From Nocardioides sp. ChNu-153 (GTDB lineage: Bacteria; Actinomycetota; Actinomycetes; Propionibacteriales; Nocardioidaceae), in assembly GCF_030466625.1 (NCBI RefSeq), contig NZ_JADEVT010000004.1, positions 62,001 to 126,000 on the forward strand: a DNA stretch of 64,000 nt. Direction: 5' to 3'. Of the stretch, positions 22,817-31,521 are shown one piece after another. Below the pieces are notes generated by a model, which worked only from the letters and a program-made list of their open reading frames with translations, ran no database searches and had not been told where the DNA came from. The translations under genes were made by a program, and so were the position numbers. How positions within the stretch are numbered: the stretch's first letter is position 1; the number at the start of each line of letters is the position of its first letter.

Positions 22817-23806
22817 ATGACGACCCGTTTCGGCTACACCCTCATGACAGAGCAGTCCGGCCCCAAGGACCTCGTGCGTCACGCCGTCGCGGCGGAGCAG
22901 GTCGGGTTCGACTTCGAGGTCTCCAGCGACCACTACTTCCCGTGGCTCTCGGCGCAGGGGCACGCGCCGTACGCCTGGAGCGTGCTCGGCGCCGTCGCCC
23001 ACGCCACCGAGCGGGTGGACCTGATGACCTACGTGACCTGCCCGACGATCCGCTACCACCCCGCCGTCGTCGCCCAGAAGGCCGCCACGCTGGGGCTGCT
23101 GTCCGACAACCGCTTCACGCTCGGCCTCGGCGCCGGCGAGAACCTCAACGAGCACGTCGTCGGCGAGGGCTGGCCGAGCGTCGACGCCCGCCAGGACATG
23201 CTGGTCGAGGCCGTCGAGATCATCCGGGCGCTGCACACGGGCGAGCTGACGACGTGGGAGGGCGACTACTTCCGGGTCGACTCGGCCCGCGTGTGGGACC
23301 TGCCCGACGAGCCGGTCGACATCGGCATCGCGGTCGGCGGCGAGAAGGCCGTGCACCGCTTCGGCCCGCTCGCCGACCACCTCGTCGCCACGGAGCCGGA
23401 TGCCGGGCTCATCGAGACGTGGAACGCGACCGAGGGGGCCCCGCGCATCGGCTCGCCCGGCCGGGCCGTCGGCCAGATCCCCATCGCCTGGGGCCGCGAC
23501 GTCGAGGAGGCCACGCAGCGGGCCCACGAGCAGTTCCGCTGGTTCGCCGGTGGCTGGGCGGTCAACGCCGACCTGCCGACCACGGCCGGCTTCGCGGGCG
23601 CGACGCAGTACGTGCGCCCCGAGGACGTCGCCGAGACCATCCCGTGCGGGCCCGACCTCGACGCCGTCGTCGAGGCCGTCAAACCGTTCTGGGAGGCCGG
23701 GTTCACCGACATCGCCCTCGTGCAGGTCGGCGGGGACACCGTCGACGAGTTCCTCGCCGAGGCCGCCGAGCCCCTGCTCGAGAAGCTGCGGGCCGCGGCG
23801 CCCTGA
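22817..23806 (+). CDS. LLM-class F420-dependent oxidoreductase
   Basis: A 329-residue TIM-barrel flavin/F420 enzyme of the luciferase-like monooxygenase superfamily, closest in appearance to the TIGR03557 group. It shows FGYTLMTEQSGP, the VSSDHYFPW segment, TCPTIRYHPAVVAQKAATL, LGLGAGENLNEH and the C-terminal VQVGG. Substrate not deducible. ATG 22817 has no strong Shine-Dalgarno. It is flanked by hairpin terminators on both sides, so it looks monocistronic. Confidence 0.85.
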   Translation: MTTRFGYTLMTEQSGPKDLVRHAVAAEQVGFDFEVSSDHYFPWLSAQGHAPYAWSVLGAVAHATERVDLMTYVTCPTIRYHPAVVAQKAATLGLLSDNRFTLGLGAGENLNEHVVGEGWPSVDARQDMLVEAVEIIRALHTGELTTWEGDYFRVDSARVWDLPDEPVDIGIAVGGEKAVHRFGPLADHLVATEPDAGLIETWNATEGAPRIGSPGRAVGQIPIAWGRDVEEATQRAHEQFRWFAGGWAVNADLPTTAGFAGATQYVRPEDVAETIPCGPDLDAVVEAVKPFWEAGFTDIALVQVGGDTVDEFLAEAAEPLLEKLRAAAP

Positions 23807-23840
23807 TCCGGGGCTCCCCCGCTCCACCAGCACGACCCAT

Positions 23841-23872
23841 GCGCCCGGCCCGCACACCCGCGGGCCGGGCGC
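23841..23872 (+). terminator. hairpin terminator after the F420 oxidoreductase gene
   Basis: A perfect 13-bp stem (GCGCCCGGCCCGC with its complement) around ACACCC, 34 bases past the stop. Confidence 0.7.
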
Positions 23873-23952
23873 GTGCCGCAGAATGGGCGTGGCCGGCGAG
23901 GGGCGGCCACGGCGCCGGGCGCCGGTACGACGCGCGAGGGGGGCACCGACAC

Positions 23953-25188
23953 GTGGCCGAGGACGAGCTGACCGCGGTCATCACCGCTCTCGACGAGACA
24001 GGCCTGTACGTCGCGCCCAGCGCCGCCCCCATGCTGACCCCCGACGAGGTCGCGGCCGTCACCGAGAACCTCGCCACCCTGGAGGCGGCGGGAGCGCCGG
24101 TGTACGTCGTGGTCGCCGATCTCCAGGGCCAGGACTTCGCCGGTGACATGGACAACCTGCTCGTCTCGGTGCACGACGAGACGGGCGGGGACGGTCTGTA
24201 CCTCGGTACGGACTGGTTCTACGAGCCGGCCTACGTCGAGGAGAACGGCGGCCCCGAGTACACCCTCACCGAGCAGCAGTGGGGCACCTCGGTCGCGCTG
24301 CCCGACACGTTCGACGCCCTCGACGTCGACGTGGTCGAGCCGGAGCTGGGGCCGGCGCTCGTGCGGCTCACCGACGCCCTGGTGTCCTACGCCACCACGA
24401 GCGAGCAGACGGAGTGGCTGGACTACCAGGAGGAGGTCCGCGAGACCCGTGAGGAGAGCTACGCGCAATCGCCGTCCGCCGACGGTGACGGGCTGGGGAC
24501 CGGCGCCACGGCCGGCATCCTGCTGGGGGGCGTGCTGCTGGTCGCCCTGGTCGTCCGCGCCGTGCGTCGACGACCGTCGAGTGCCGGCGCTCCCGCGGGA
24601 ACGGCCCGTGACGGCGCCTTCGTCCTGCCCCCGTCCGCCCTGGAGCTCGTGCGCTCGGCGCGCGACGCCGGCGTGGTCGGCCGCGCACGCGACGAGCTGC
24701 TCGCGCTGGGCGAGGCCGTCGACGCCGCGGAGCTGACCCCGAGGGGCGACGCCGCGGCGTGGCAGTCCGCGCTCGACCACTACGACGCCGCTCGACGGGT
24801 CCTGCGCCCTGAGGATCCCACGGACGACGTGCCCCTCCTCGACGGCGTCGGCGGCCTGGTGCTGGCCCAGCGCGGGCGCGCCGCCCTGACCGCGGCGCTC
24901 CGGGGACGGGCGTACTCGCCCACACCGCCGTGCCTGCTCAACCCCCTCCACGGGCCCGGCGAGAACGTGCGCGACGTCGAGGTGGCCGGTGAGCGGCTGC
25001 ACGCGCCGCTGTGCAACCGGTGCCGGCGTGACCTGAAGAAGGGCGCACGGCCCGAGATCCTGGACGTCATGGTCGACGGCCGGCCGCGGCACTACTTCGA
25101 GAGCGGCGTGGAGCCCTGGGCCTCGACCGGCTTCGGGGCGCTCCAGCCCGACCTGGTCGGGGCGGTCCACCGCCTGCGGCAGCGGTGA
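23953..25188 (+). CDS. TPM-like membrane protein 1 with C-terminal C-x5-H/C-x2-C module
   Basis: A 411-residue protein of unknown function. Residues about 15-100 resemble a TPM-type domain (LYVAPSAAPMLTPDEVAAV, then APVYVVVADLQ). One transmembrane helix follows at about 181-203 and a basic VRRRP stop. A helical region comes next, then a module with Cys327, His333, Cys354 and Cys357 (PCLLNPLHGP, LCNRC), spaced like a zinc site. There is no N-terminal signal peptide. It overlaps the next gene by 4 bases and starts at GTG 23953 after a G-rich site. The two following genes are relatives, so this looks like a three-component membrane assembly. Confidence 0.7.
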   Translation: MAEDELTAVITALDETGLYVAPSAAPMLTPDEVAAVTENLATLEAAGAPVYVVVADLQGQDFAGDMDNLLVSVHDETGGDGLYLGTDWFYEPAYVEENGGPEYTLTEQQWGTSVALPDTFDALDVDVVEPELGPALVRLTDALVSYATTSEQTEWLDYQEEVRETREESYAQSPSADGDGLGTGATAGILLGGVLLVALVVRAVRRRPSSAGAPAGTARDGAFVLPPSALELVRSARDAGVVGRARDELLALGEAVDAAELTPRGDAAAWQSALDHYDAARRVLRPEDPTDDVPLLDGVGGLVLAQRGRAALTAALRGRAYSPTPPCLLNPLHGPGENVRDVEVAGERLHAPLCNRCRRDLKKGARPEILDVMVDGRPRHYFESGVEPWASTGFGALQPDLVGAVHRLRQR

Positions 25189-26399
25189 GCGCCGTGACCG
25201 CGTTCCCGGACGACGACCTCGGCCCCGCGCCCGACGTCGACGACGTCGTGGCCGCGCTGCGCGAGGACCCGGTGCTCGTGCACCCGCTCTTCGGCAACGG
25301 CGCGCGCGACGCCGTGGACGCCGCCCTCACCGCCCGGGCCGAGGCAGCGCGCGCGGAGGGCGTCCCCGTGTACGTCGCCCTCGTGCCCGGGGTCCCGGGT
25401 CTCGCCGAGGGCGACTACGGGAGCGAGGCAGCCGAGGAGCTCGCGATCCTGCTGTCGCGTCAGCTCGGCGACGGGTACTACCTCACGGCGACGGAGCCGC
25501 ACTCGAACGTCTCCGCGTCCCTCGGGACCGGCGAGTGGGCCCAGACGTACCTCGACTACGTGCCGGGCCAGGGTGACGGCGGCCGGTCGTCCCTCGTGGG
25601 CGACGTCGCCTGGAGCCTGGACCAGCTGGCTGGCACCGAGGACGACCCGGGGCAGTACGTCACCGGCATGTGGCAGCGGCCGGACTGGGACGTCGGGGAC
25701 GACGGCCCCTCCGACGCCTTCACCGCCTCCTTCGTGCCCGCGCTCGCCTTCGTCGCCGTCGGGATCGGCGTGACCCTCCTGCTCCGCAACGTGGCCCGCT
25801 GGAGGGAGACGGCACCCGTGGCAGCGCGCACGCAGCGCAGCGGCGACGTCGCCGTCGCCTCCCCGACGCCGGGCGGCGCCGGGGTCGACTCGCCCGACGG
25901 CCTGCGCGCTCTCGAGCAGACCGCCCGCCGCGAGCTCGACGCCGTCGGACGTCGTCGCGCGGAGCGGGCGGGCCGACCGCTCGACGCCACCACCCGCACC
26001 CGGGTGGACGGCTCGTACGCCACCGCCCAGGCCGTCCTCGACAGCGCGTCGCCCGGCCGGACCCGACGGGCGGACCTCGTGGGGGCCCTCGTCCTCGCCC
26101 GGGTCGCGGCCGCGGCTCTCGACGAGCCGGGGCGAGCGCCGTACCGACCCTGCTTCGTGAACCCGCTGCACGGACGTGCCGAGCGCACCCGCGAGGTGAC
26201 CGGCTCCGGGGTCGAGGTCCCCGTGTGCCGGGCCTGCGCGGTCGGCGCCATCACCGACCCGCTGACCGTGCGTCACGGCCTGCGGCGCAGGCCCTACTAC
26301 GAGACCGGGAGCGTGTGGGCGCGCACGGGGTACGGCGCCCTCGTCGACGACCTGTGGAGCGAGGTCGGCCGGGCGCGCGCCGGAGGGGGGACGTCGTGA
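25185..26399 (+). CDS. TPM-like membrane protein 2 with C-terminal C-x5-H/C-x2-C module
   Basis: A 404-residue paralogue of the preceding product with the same order: an N-terminal domain (VLVHPLFGNGARDAVDAAL, VPVYVALVPG), one helix at about 182-200, a variable linker, a helical region, then Cys323, His329, Cys348 and Cys351 (PCFVNPLHG, VCRAC). Both end in a similar G-Y/F-GAL motif near a Tyr/Phe-Glu pair. Start GTG 25185 forms GTGA with the upstream stop; GTG 25194 is an alternative. Function unknown. Confidence 0.7.
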   Translation: MSAVTAFPDDDLGPAPDVDDVVAALREDPVLVHPLFGNGARDAVDAALTARAEAARAEGVPVYVALVPGVPGLAEGDYGSEAAEELAILLSRQLGDGYYLTATEPHSNVSASLGTGEWAQTYLDYVPGQGDGGRSSLVGDVAWSLDQLAGTEDDPGQYVTGMWQRPDWDVGDDGPSDAFTASFVPALAFVAVGIGVTLLLRNVARWRETAPVAARTQRSGDVAVASPTPGGAGVDSPDGLRALEQTARRELDAVGRRRAERAGRPLDATTRTRVDGSYATAQAVLDSASPGRTRRADLVGALVLARVAAAALDEPGRAPYRPCFVNPLHGRAERTREVTGSGVEVPVCRACAVGAITDPLTVRHGLRRRPYYETGSVWARTGYGALVDDLWSEVGRARAGGGTS

Positions 26400-27256
26400 A
26401 CGCGTTCCTCCGTTCCCGCACCCTCGCCTGGGCCGTCGGCCTCGCGTGCGGCGGCCTCGCGGCCGTCGGCGCGTGGCGCGACCCAGGTGCCCCGGGAGCG
26501 CCGCGTGACGACCTCGCGGCGGGCGACGTCCTGAGGGACGCCATGGACGCCTGGGCGGCCGGCGACCACGTCGTCGTCGCCCCCGGGAGCAGCGCACTGC
26601 TCGCCCCGGAGGAGGAGGCGGAGGTGGAGCGGGTGGTCGCCGAGGAGGGCGCCCCCCTCTACGTGCTCGTCGTCGAGCAGTCCTGGAACGCGGGCTACGC
26701 CCAGGCCGGCCACGCCCTCGACCAGCTCATGGCCGCCGTCGAGGTCGACGGGGTCGTCGTGATCTGGGAGGGCGACGGGAACGGCGACGTGGCCCTGACG
26801 GGCCACCGGACGATGCCGCCCTCGTACCGTCTCGAGGAGGCCGGCGTCGTGCTGGCACCGCAGGACGCCGCGGTCTACGACCGGATCTCCTCCTACGAGA
26901 TGCTCGGCCGGGCCGAGGACCGGCTCACCGAGTGGGCGCGCGCCATCCCGCCCGACATCACCGCCGTCGAGGCGACGGCGGACGAACCGGACGACCGCCG
27001 GGGGGACGCCGTGCTCGGGGTCGTCGCGGGGGTCCTGGCGGGCCTTGCCGTCAGCGGCGTGCTGTGGATCCTCGTCGGGATCGTGCGCGTCCGCACCGGC
27101 CGCTCGTTCGCGAACCAGCCGCTCGCCGGCGGATCGCCCGGGCGGTCGTCCTCGGACCGGTCGCGTCCGGTCGACCTGCGCAAGCGGCAGGGACGTGGGT
27201 CCGGCCCACGGTCCGGCCGCGAGCCCCGCCGGCCTGCCCGCAGGCGTCGGCGCTGA
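26396..27256 (+). CDS. TPM-like membrane protein 3, lacking the Cys/His module
   Basis: A 286-residue protein with an N-terminal hydrophobic segment (residues about 9-27), an extracytoplasmic domain beginning HVVVAPGSSALLAPEEEAEV and APLYVLVVEQ, a second helix at about 204-228, and a strongly basic Arg/Ser/Pro-rich tail of about 50 residues. It resembles the N-terminal half of the two upstream products. A G-rich site precedes GTG 26396, which overlaps the upstream stop by 4 bases. The basic tail could contact nucleic acid, lipid head groups or a partner; no function is recognised. Confidence 0.65.
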   Translation: MNAFLRSRTLAWAVGLACGGLAAVGAWRDPGAPGAPRDDLAAGDVLRDAMDAWAAGDHVVVAPGSSALLAPEEEAEVERVVAEEGAPLYVLVVEQSWNAGYAQAGHALDQLMAAVEVDGVVVIWEGDGNGDVALTGHRTMPPSYRLEEAGVVLAPQDAAVYDRISSYEMLGRAEDRLTEWARAIPPDITAVEATADEPDDRRGDAVLGVVAGVLAGLAVSGVLWILVGIVRVRTGRSFANQPLAGGSPGRSSSDRSRPVDLRKRQGRGSGPRSGREPRRPARRRRR

Positions 27257-27320
27257 ACCTCCGCCGTACCCGACCGTCCGCCACCCGGGCCTCGTGCACC
27301 CGCACGGGTGAGGTTGTGGA

Positions 27321-27326
27321 TAGCCT
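27321..27326 (+). promoter_or_regulatory. -10 element of pyc
   Basis: TAGCCT ends 6 bases before ATG 27333; a leaderless mRNA is likely. Confidence 0.45.
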
Positions 27327-27332
27327 CCCCCC

Positions 27333-30300
27333 ATGTTCTCCAAGGTGCTGGTGGCCAACCGGGGCGAGATCGCGATCCGAGCGTTCCGGGCGGCGTACGA
27401 GCTCGACGTCCGGACCGTCGCCGTCTTCCCCCACGAGGACCGCTGGTCGGAGCACCGGCTGAAGGCCGACGAGGCCTACGAGATCGGGGAGCGCGGCCAC
27501 CCGGTGCGCAACTACCTCGACCCCGACGCCGTGGTCGCGGCGGCCGTGGCCTGCGGTGCGGACGCGGTCTACCCGGGCTACGGGTTCCTGTCGGAGAACC
27601 CCGCGCTCGCCGAGGCGTGCGCGAACGCCGGCATCACGTTCGTGGGCCCCACCTCGGAGATCCTCGAGCTGACCGGCAACAAGGCCCGCGCCATCGCCGC
27701 CGCCAAGGAGGCCGGCGTGCCCGTGCTGGCCAGCGTCGAGCCGTCCACCGACGTGGACGCGATCGTCGAGGCCGCGTCGTCGCTGCCCTACCCGCTCTTC
27801 GTCAAGGCCGTCGCCGGTGGCGGCGGGCGCGGCATGCGTCGCGTCGAGCGCCCCGAGGCGCTGCGCGAGGCGGTCGAGACGTGCATGCGCGAGGGCGAGG
27901 CCGCGTTCGGCGACCCGACCGTCTTCGTCGAGCAGGCCGTCGTCGAGCCGCGCCACATCGAGGTGCAGATCCTGGCCGACGGCGCCGGTGACGTCATCCA
28001 CCTGTTCGAGCGCGACTGCTCGGTGCAGCGGCGCCACCAGAAGGTCATCGAGATCGCGCCCGCGCCGAACCTCGACCCGGCGCTGCGCGACCGCATGTGC
28101 GCCGACGCCGTGAGGTTCGCGCGCCACATCGGCTACCGCAACGCGGGCACCGTCGAGTTCCTGCTCGACCCCGACGGCAACTACGTCTTCATCGAGATGA
28201 ACCCGCGCATCCAGGTCGAGCACACGGTGACCGAGGAGGTCACCGACGTCGACCTCGTGCAGTCCCAGCTGCGCATCGCCGCCGGGGAGACGCTGGCCGA
28301 CCTCGGCCTGTCGCAGGACACGGTGCGGCTGCGCGGGGCGGCGCTGCAGTGCCGGATCACGACCGAGGACCCGGCCAACGACTTCCGGCCCGACACCGGC
28401 AAGATCTCCACCTACCGCTCCCCCGGCGGCCCGGGCGTGCGCGTCGACGGGGGTACGACGTACGCCGGCGCCGAGATCAGCCCGCACTTCGACTCGATGC
28501 TGGCCAAGCTCACGTGCCGGGGCCGCACGTTCGAGAAGGCCGTCGAGAAGGCGCGCCGCGCGGTCGCCGAGTTCCGCATCCGCGGCGTGCGCACCAACAT
28601 CTCGTTCCTCTCCGGCGTGCTCGCCGACCCCGACTTCACCGCCGGGCGGGTGACGACGAGCTTCATCGAGACCCACCCCGAGCTGCTGACCGCGCGCCCG
28701 TCGGCCGACCGCGGCACGAAGCTGCTGCGCTACCTCGCCGACGTCACCGTCAACAAGCCGCACGGCGAGGCGCCGGTCACCCTCGACCCGGCCACGAAGC
28801 TGCCGGCCGTCGAGGAGGCGGTGCCCGCACCGGACGGCTCCCGCCAGCTCCTGCTGGAGGTCGGCCCCGAGGAGTTCGCGCGACGGCTGCGCGCGCAGAC
28901 CCAGGTGGCGGTCACCGACACCACGTTCCGCGACGCCCACCAGTCGCTGCTCGCCACCCGCGTGCGCACCCGTGACCTGATGGCCGCGGCGCCCGTCGTG
29001 GCCCGCACGCTGCCGCAGCTGTGGTCGCTCGAGGCGTGGGGCGGCGCGACGTACGACGTGGCGCTGCGCTTCCTGTCCGAGGACCCGTGGGAGCGCCTGG
29101 CCCAGCTGCGCCAAGCGGTGCCGAACATCCAGCTGCAGATGCTGCTGCGCGGGCGCAACACGGTGGGCTACACGCCGTACCCCACGGAGGTGACCGACGC
29201 CTTCGTCGCGGAGGCCGCGGCGACCGGCATCGACGTCTTCCGCGTCTTCGACGCCCTCAACGACGTCGCCCAGATGCGTCCCGCCATCGACGCCGTGCGC
29301 GCCACCGGCACGACCGTCGCCGAGGTCGCGCTCTGCTACACCGGCGACCTGTCGGACCCGGGCGAGCGGCTCTACACGCTCGACTACTACCTGCGCCTGG
29401 CCGAGGAGATCGTCGAGGCCGGCGCCCACGTGCTGGCCGTCAAGGACATGGCGGGCCTGCTCCGCGCGCCCGCCGCCCGCACGCTCGTCACCGCGCTCCG
29501 TGAGCGCTTCGACCTGCCGGTGCACCTGCACACCCACGACACCGCCGGCGGCCAGCTCGCGACCCTGCTCTCCGCGATCGACGCCGGGGTGGACGCCGTG
29601 GACGCGGCGACCGCGACCATGGCGGGCACCACCAGCCAGCCGTCGCTGACGGCCCTCGTGGCCGCCACCGACCACTCGGCGCGCGAGACCGGCCTCGACC
29701 TCGCGGCCGTCGGCGCGCTGGAGCCCTACTGGGAGGCGGTGCGCCGGGTCTACGCCCCCTTCGAGTCCGGCCTGTCCTCGCCCACCGGCCGCGTCTACCG
29801 CCACGAGATCCCCGGCGGCCAGCTCTCCAACCTGCGCCAGCAGGCCGCGGCGCTGGGTCTCGCCGAGAAGTTCGAGCAGATCGAGGACACCTACGCCGCC
29901 GCGAACGACATCCTCGGCAACATCCCGAAGGTGACACCGTCGTCGAAGGTGATCGGCGACCTCGCCCTCCACCTCGTCGGCACGGGCGCCGACACCCCCG
30001 AGAAGATCGCCGACTTCGCCGAGAACCCGGGCGACTACGACCTGCCCGACTCCGTCATCGGGTTCCTCTCCGGCGAGCTGGGCGACCCGCCCGGCGGCTG
30101 GCCCGAGCCGTTCCGCACCAAGGCGCTCGAGGGCCGCACGTGGAAGCAGCCCGCGGCCGAGCTGACCGACGAGCAGCGCGCCGGGCTCGCCTCGGACCCG
30201 CGCGGCACCCTCAACGAGCTGCTCTTCCCCGGCCCGACGAAGGACTTCCGCGCGGCCCGCGAGACGTACGGCGACGTCGGCCGCATCCCGACGCTCGACT

Positions 30301-30722
30301 ACCTCTACGGCCTGCGCCGCGGCGAGGAGCACACCGTCGAGCTCGACGAGGGCAAGACCCTCATCCTCGGCCTCGAGGCCGTGAGCGAGCCCGACGAGCG
30401 CGGCTTCCGCACCGTCATGTGCACCATCAACGGCCAGCTGCGGCCGCTGTCGGTGCGCGACCGCTCCATCGCCGCCGACGACCAGAGCACGGAGAAGGCC
30501 GACCCGAGCGATCCCACCCACGTGGCCGCCCCGTTCCAGGGCGTGGTCACCGTCGTGGTCGGCGAGGGCGAGGAGGTGGAGGCCGGCGCGGTACTGGCCA
30601 CCATCGAGGCGATGAAGATGGAGGCCGCCATCACGGCGCCGCGCGCCGGCACCGTCCGGCGCCTCGCCCTGACCGGCACCCGCCCCGTCGAGGGCGGCGA
30701 CCTCGTCGCCGTCGTGGAGTAG
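27333..30722 (+). CDS. pyc: pyruvate carboxylase
   Basis: An 1129-residue single-chain enzyme making oxaloacetate from pyruvate, bicarbonate and ATP. Order: biotin carboxylase (KVLVANRGEIAIRAFRA, AVAGGGGRGMR, EMNPRIQVEHTVTEEVT), carboxyltransferase (TDTTFRDAHQSLLATRVRT, metal-binding HLHTHDTAGG), a linker region, and biotinyl domain with EAMKMEA about 30 residues from the end. Length is normal and no frame break is seen. It replenishes the TCA cycle. The PP2C gene starts 10 bases after the stop. Confidence 0.98.
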   Translation: MFSKVLVANRGEIAIRAFRAAYELDVRTVAVFPHEDRWSEHRLKADEAYEIGERGHPVRNYLDPDAVVAAAVACGADAVYPGYGFLSENPALAEACANAGITFVGPTSEILELTGNKARAIAAAKEAGVPVLASVEPSTDVDAIVEAASSLPYPLFVKAVAGGGGRGMRRVERPEALREAVETCMREGEAAFGDPTVFVEQAVVEPRHIEVQILADGAGDVIHLFERDCSVQRRHQKVIEIAPAPNLDPALRDRMCADAVRFARHIGYRNAGTVEFLLDPDGNYVFIEMNPRIQVEHTVTEEVTDVDLVQSQLRIAAGETLADLGLSQDTVRLRGAALQCRITTEDPANDFRPDTGKISTYRSPGGPGVRVDGGTTYAGAEISPHFDSMLAKLTCRGRTFEKAVEKARRAVAEFRIRGVRTNISFLSGVLADPDFTAGRVTTSFIETHPELLTARPSADRGTKLLRYLADVTVNKPHGEAPVTLDPATKLPAVEEAVPAPDGSRQLLLEVGPEEFARRLRAQTQVAVTDTTFRDAHQSLLATRVRTRDLMAAAPVVARTLPQLWSLEAWGGATYDVALRFLSEDPWERLAQLRQAVPNIQLQMLLRGRNTVGYTPYPTEVTDAFVAEAAATGIDVFRVFDALNDVAQMRPAIDAVRATGTTVAEVALCYTGDLSDPGERLYTLDYYLRLAEEIVEAGAHVLAVKDMAGLLRAPAARTLVTALRERFDLPVHLHTHDTAGGQLATLLSAIDAGVDAVDAATATMAGTTSQPSLTALVAATDHSARETGLDLAAVGALEPYWEAVRRVYAPFESGLSSPTGRVYRHEIPGGQLSNLRQQAAALGLAEKFEQIEDTYAAANDILGNIPKVTPSSKVIGDLALHLVGTGADTPEKIADFAENPGDYDLPDSVIGFLSGELGDPPGGWPEPFRTKALEGRTWKQPAAELTDEQRAGLASDPRGTLNELLFPGPTKDFRAARETYGDVGRIPTLDYLYGLRRGEEHTVELDEGKTLILGLEAVSEPDERGFRTVMCTINGQLRPLSVRDRSIAADDQSTEKADPSDPTHVAAPFQGVVTVVVGEGEEVEAGAVLATIEAMKMEAAITAPRAGTVRRLALTGTRPVEGGDLVAVVE

Positions 30723-30732
30723 GGCGCACGTC

Positions 30733-31521
30733 GTGGCCAGGCACGCACCGGCGCCCGTCCCCTTCGACACCGACCGGGGAGCGGCGAGCGACGTGGGCGT
30801 GCGCCGTCGCGAGAACGAGGACGCGTGGCACGCCGACGACCGGGTCTGCCTGGTCGCCGACGGCATGGGCGGGCACCACGACGGAGCCGCCGCCGCGGCG
30901 CTCGTGGCGCGCACCCTGGCCGAGCAGCCCTGGACGTACGGCGTGGACGCCGCCGGCCTGCGGGCCGCCGTGTCCGAGGCGAGCCGCCGCGTGGCGGGCC
31001 TGGCCGACGGGGCGGGCGCCGCCCCGGGCTCGACCCTGACCGGCGTCGCGGTGGCGGAGCAGGACGGGCGAGCGGGGTGGCTGGTGTTCCACCTCGGGCA
31101 GTCCCGCGCGTACCTGCTGCGCGACGGCGCCCTCACCTGCCTCACCACCGACCACACCCGGCGCCAGGAGCTGCTCGACCAGGGGGTCGGCGTGGCCGGG
31201 GCGGACGTGGCCGACGACGGACACGTGCTCACCCGGGCCCTCGGCGCGGGCCAGGGCACGGCTGAGGGTGACGCACCCGAGCTCGACGTCACCTTCCACC
31301 CGGCCCGGGCGGGCGACCGGGTGCTCCTGTGCACCGACGGCGTCTGCGGCGAGCTGACCGACCAGCTCGTCACCGCCGTGCTGCTCGCGCACCCCGACCC
31401 CCGGCTCGCCGCCGAGACCCTGGTGGCGGCCGCCGTCGACGCGGGCGGGCGCGACAACGCGACCGCGGTGGTGCTCGACGCCCGACGCACGGGCCGCCTC
31501 GCGACGGGGGGCGGTCGATGA
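30733..31521 (+). CDS. PP2C-family protein serine/threonine phosphatase
   Basis: A 262-residue soluble phosphatase. The metal-binding motifs are intact: RRENEDAW, VADGMGGH, LLCTDGV and GRDNATAVV. There is no transmembrane segment. It overlaps the FHA gene by 4 bases, so the two probably act on the same phospho-Ser/Thr signal. The matching kinase is not in the window. Start GTG 30733, without a convincing Shine-Dalgarno; it is probably co-transcribed with pyc. Confidence 0.9.
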   Translation: MARHAPAPVPFDTDRGAASDVGVRRRENEDAWHADDRVCLVADGMGGHHDGAAAAALVARTLAEQPWTYGVDAAGLRAAVSEASRRVAGLADGAGAAPGSTLTGVAVAEQDGRAGWLVFHLGQSRAYLLRDGALTCLTTDHTRRQELLDQGVGVAGADVADDGHVLTRALGAGQGTAEGDAPELDVTFHPARAGDRVLLCTDGVCGELTDQLVTAVLLAHPDPRLAAETLVAAAVDAGGRDNATAVVLDARRTGRLATGGGR

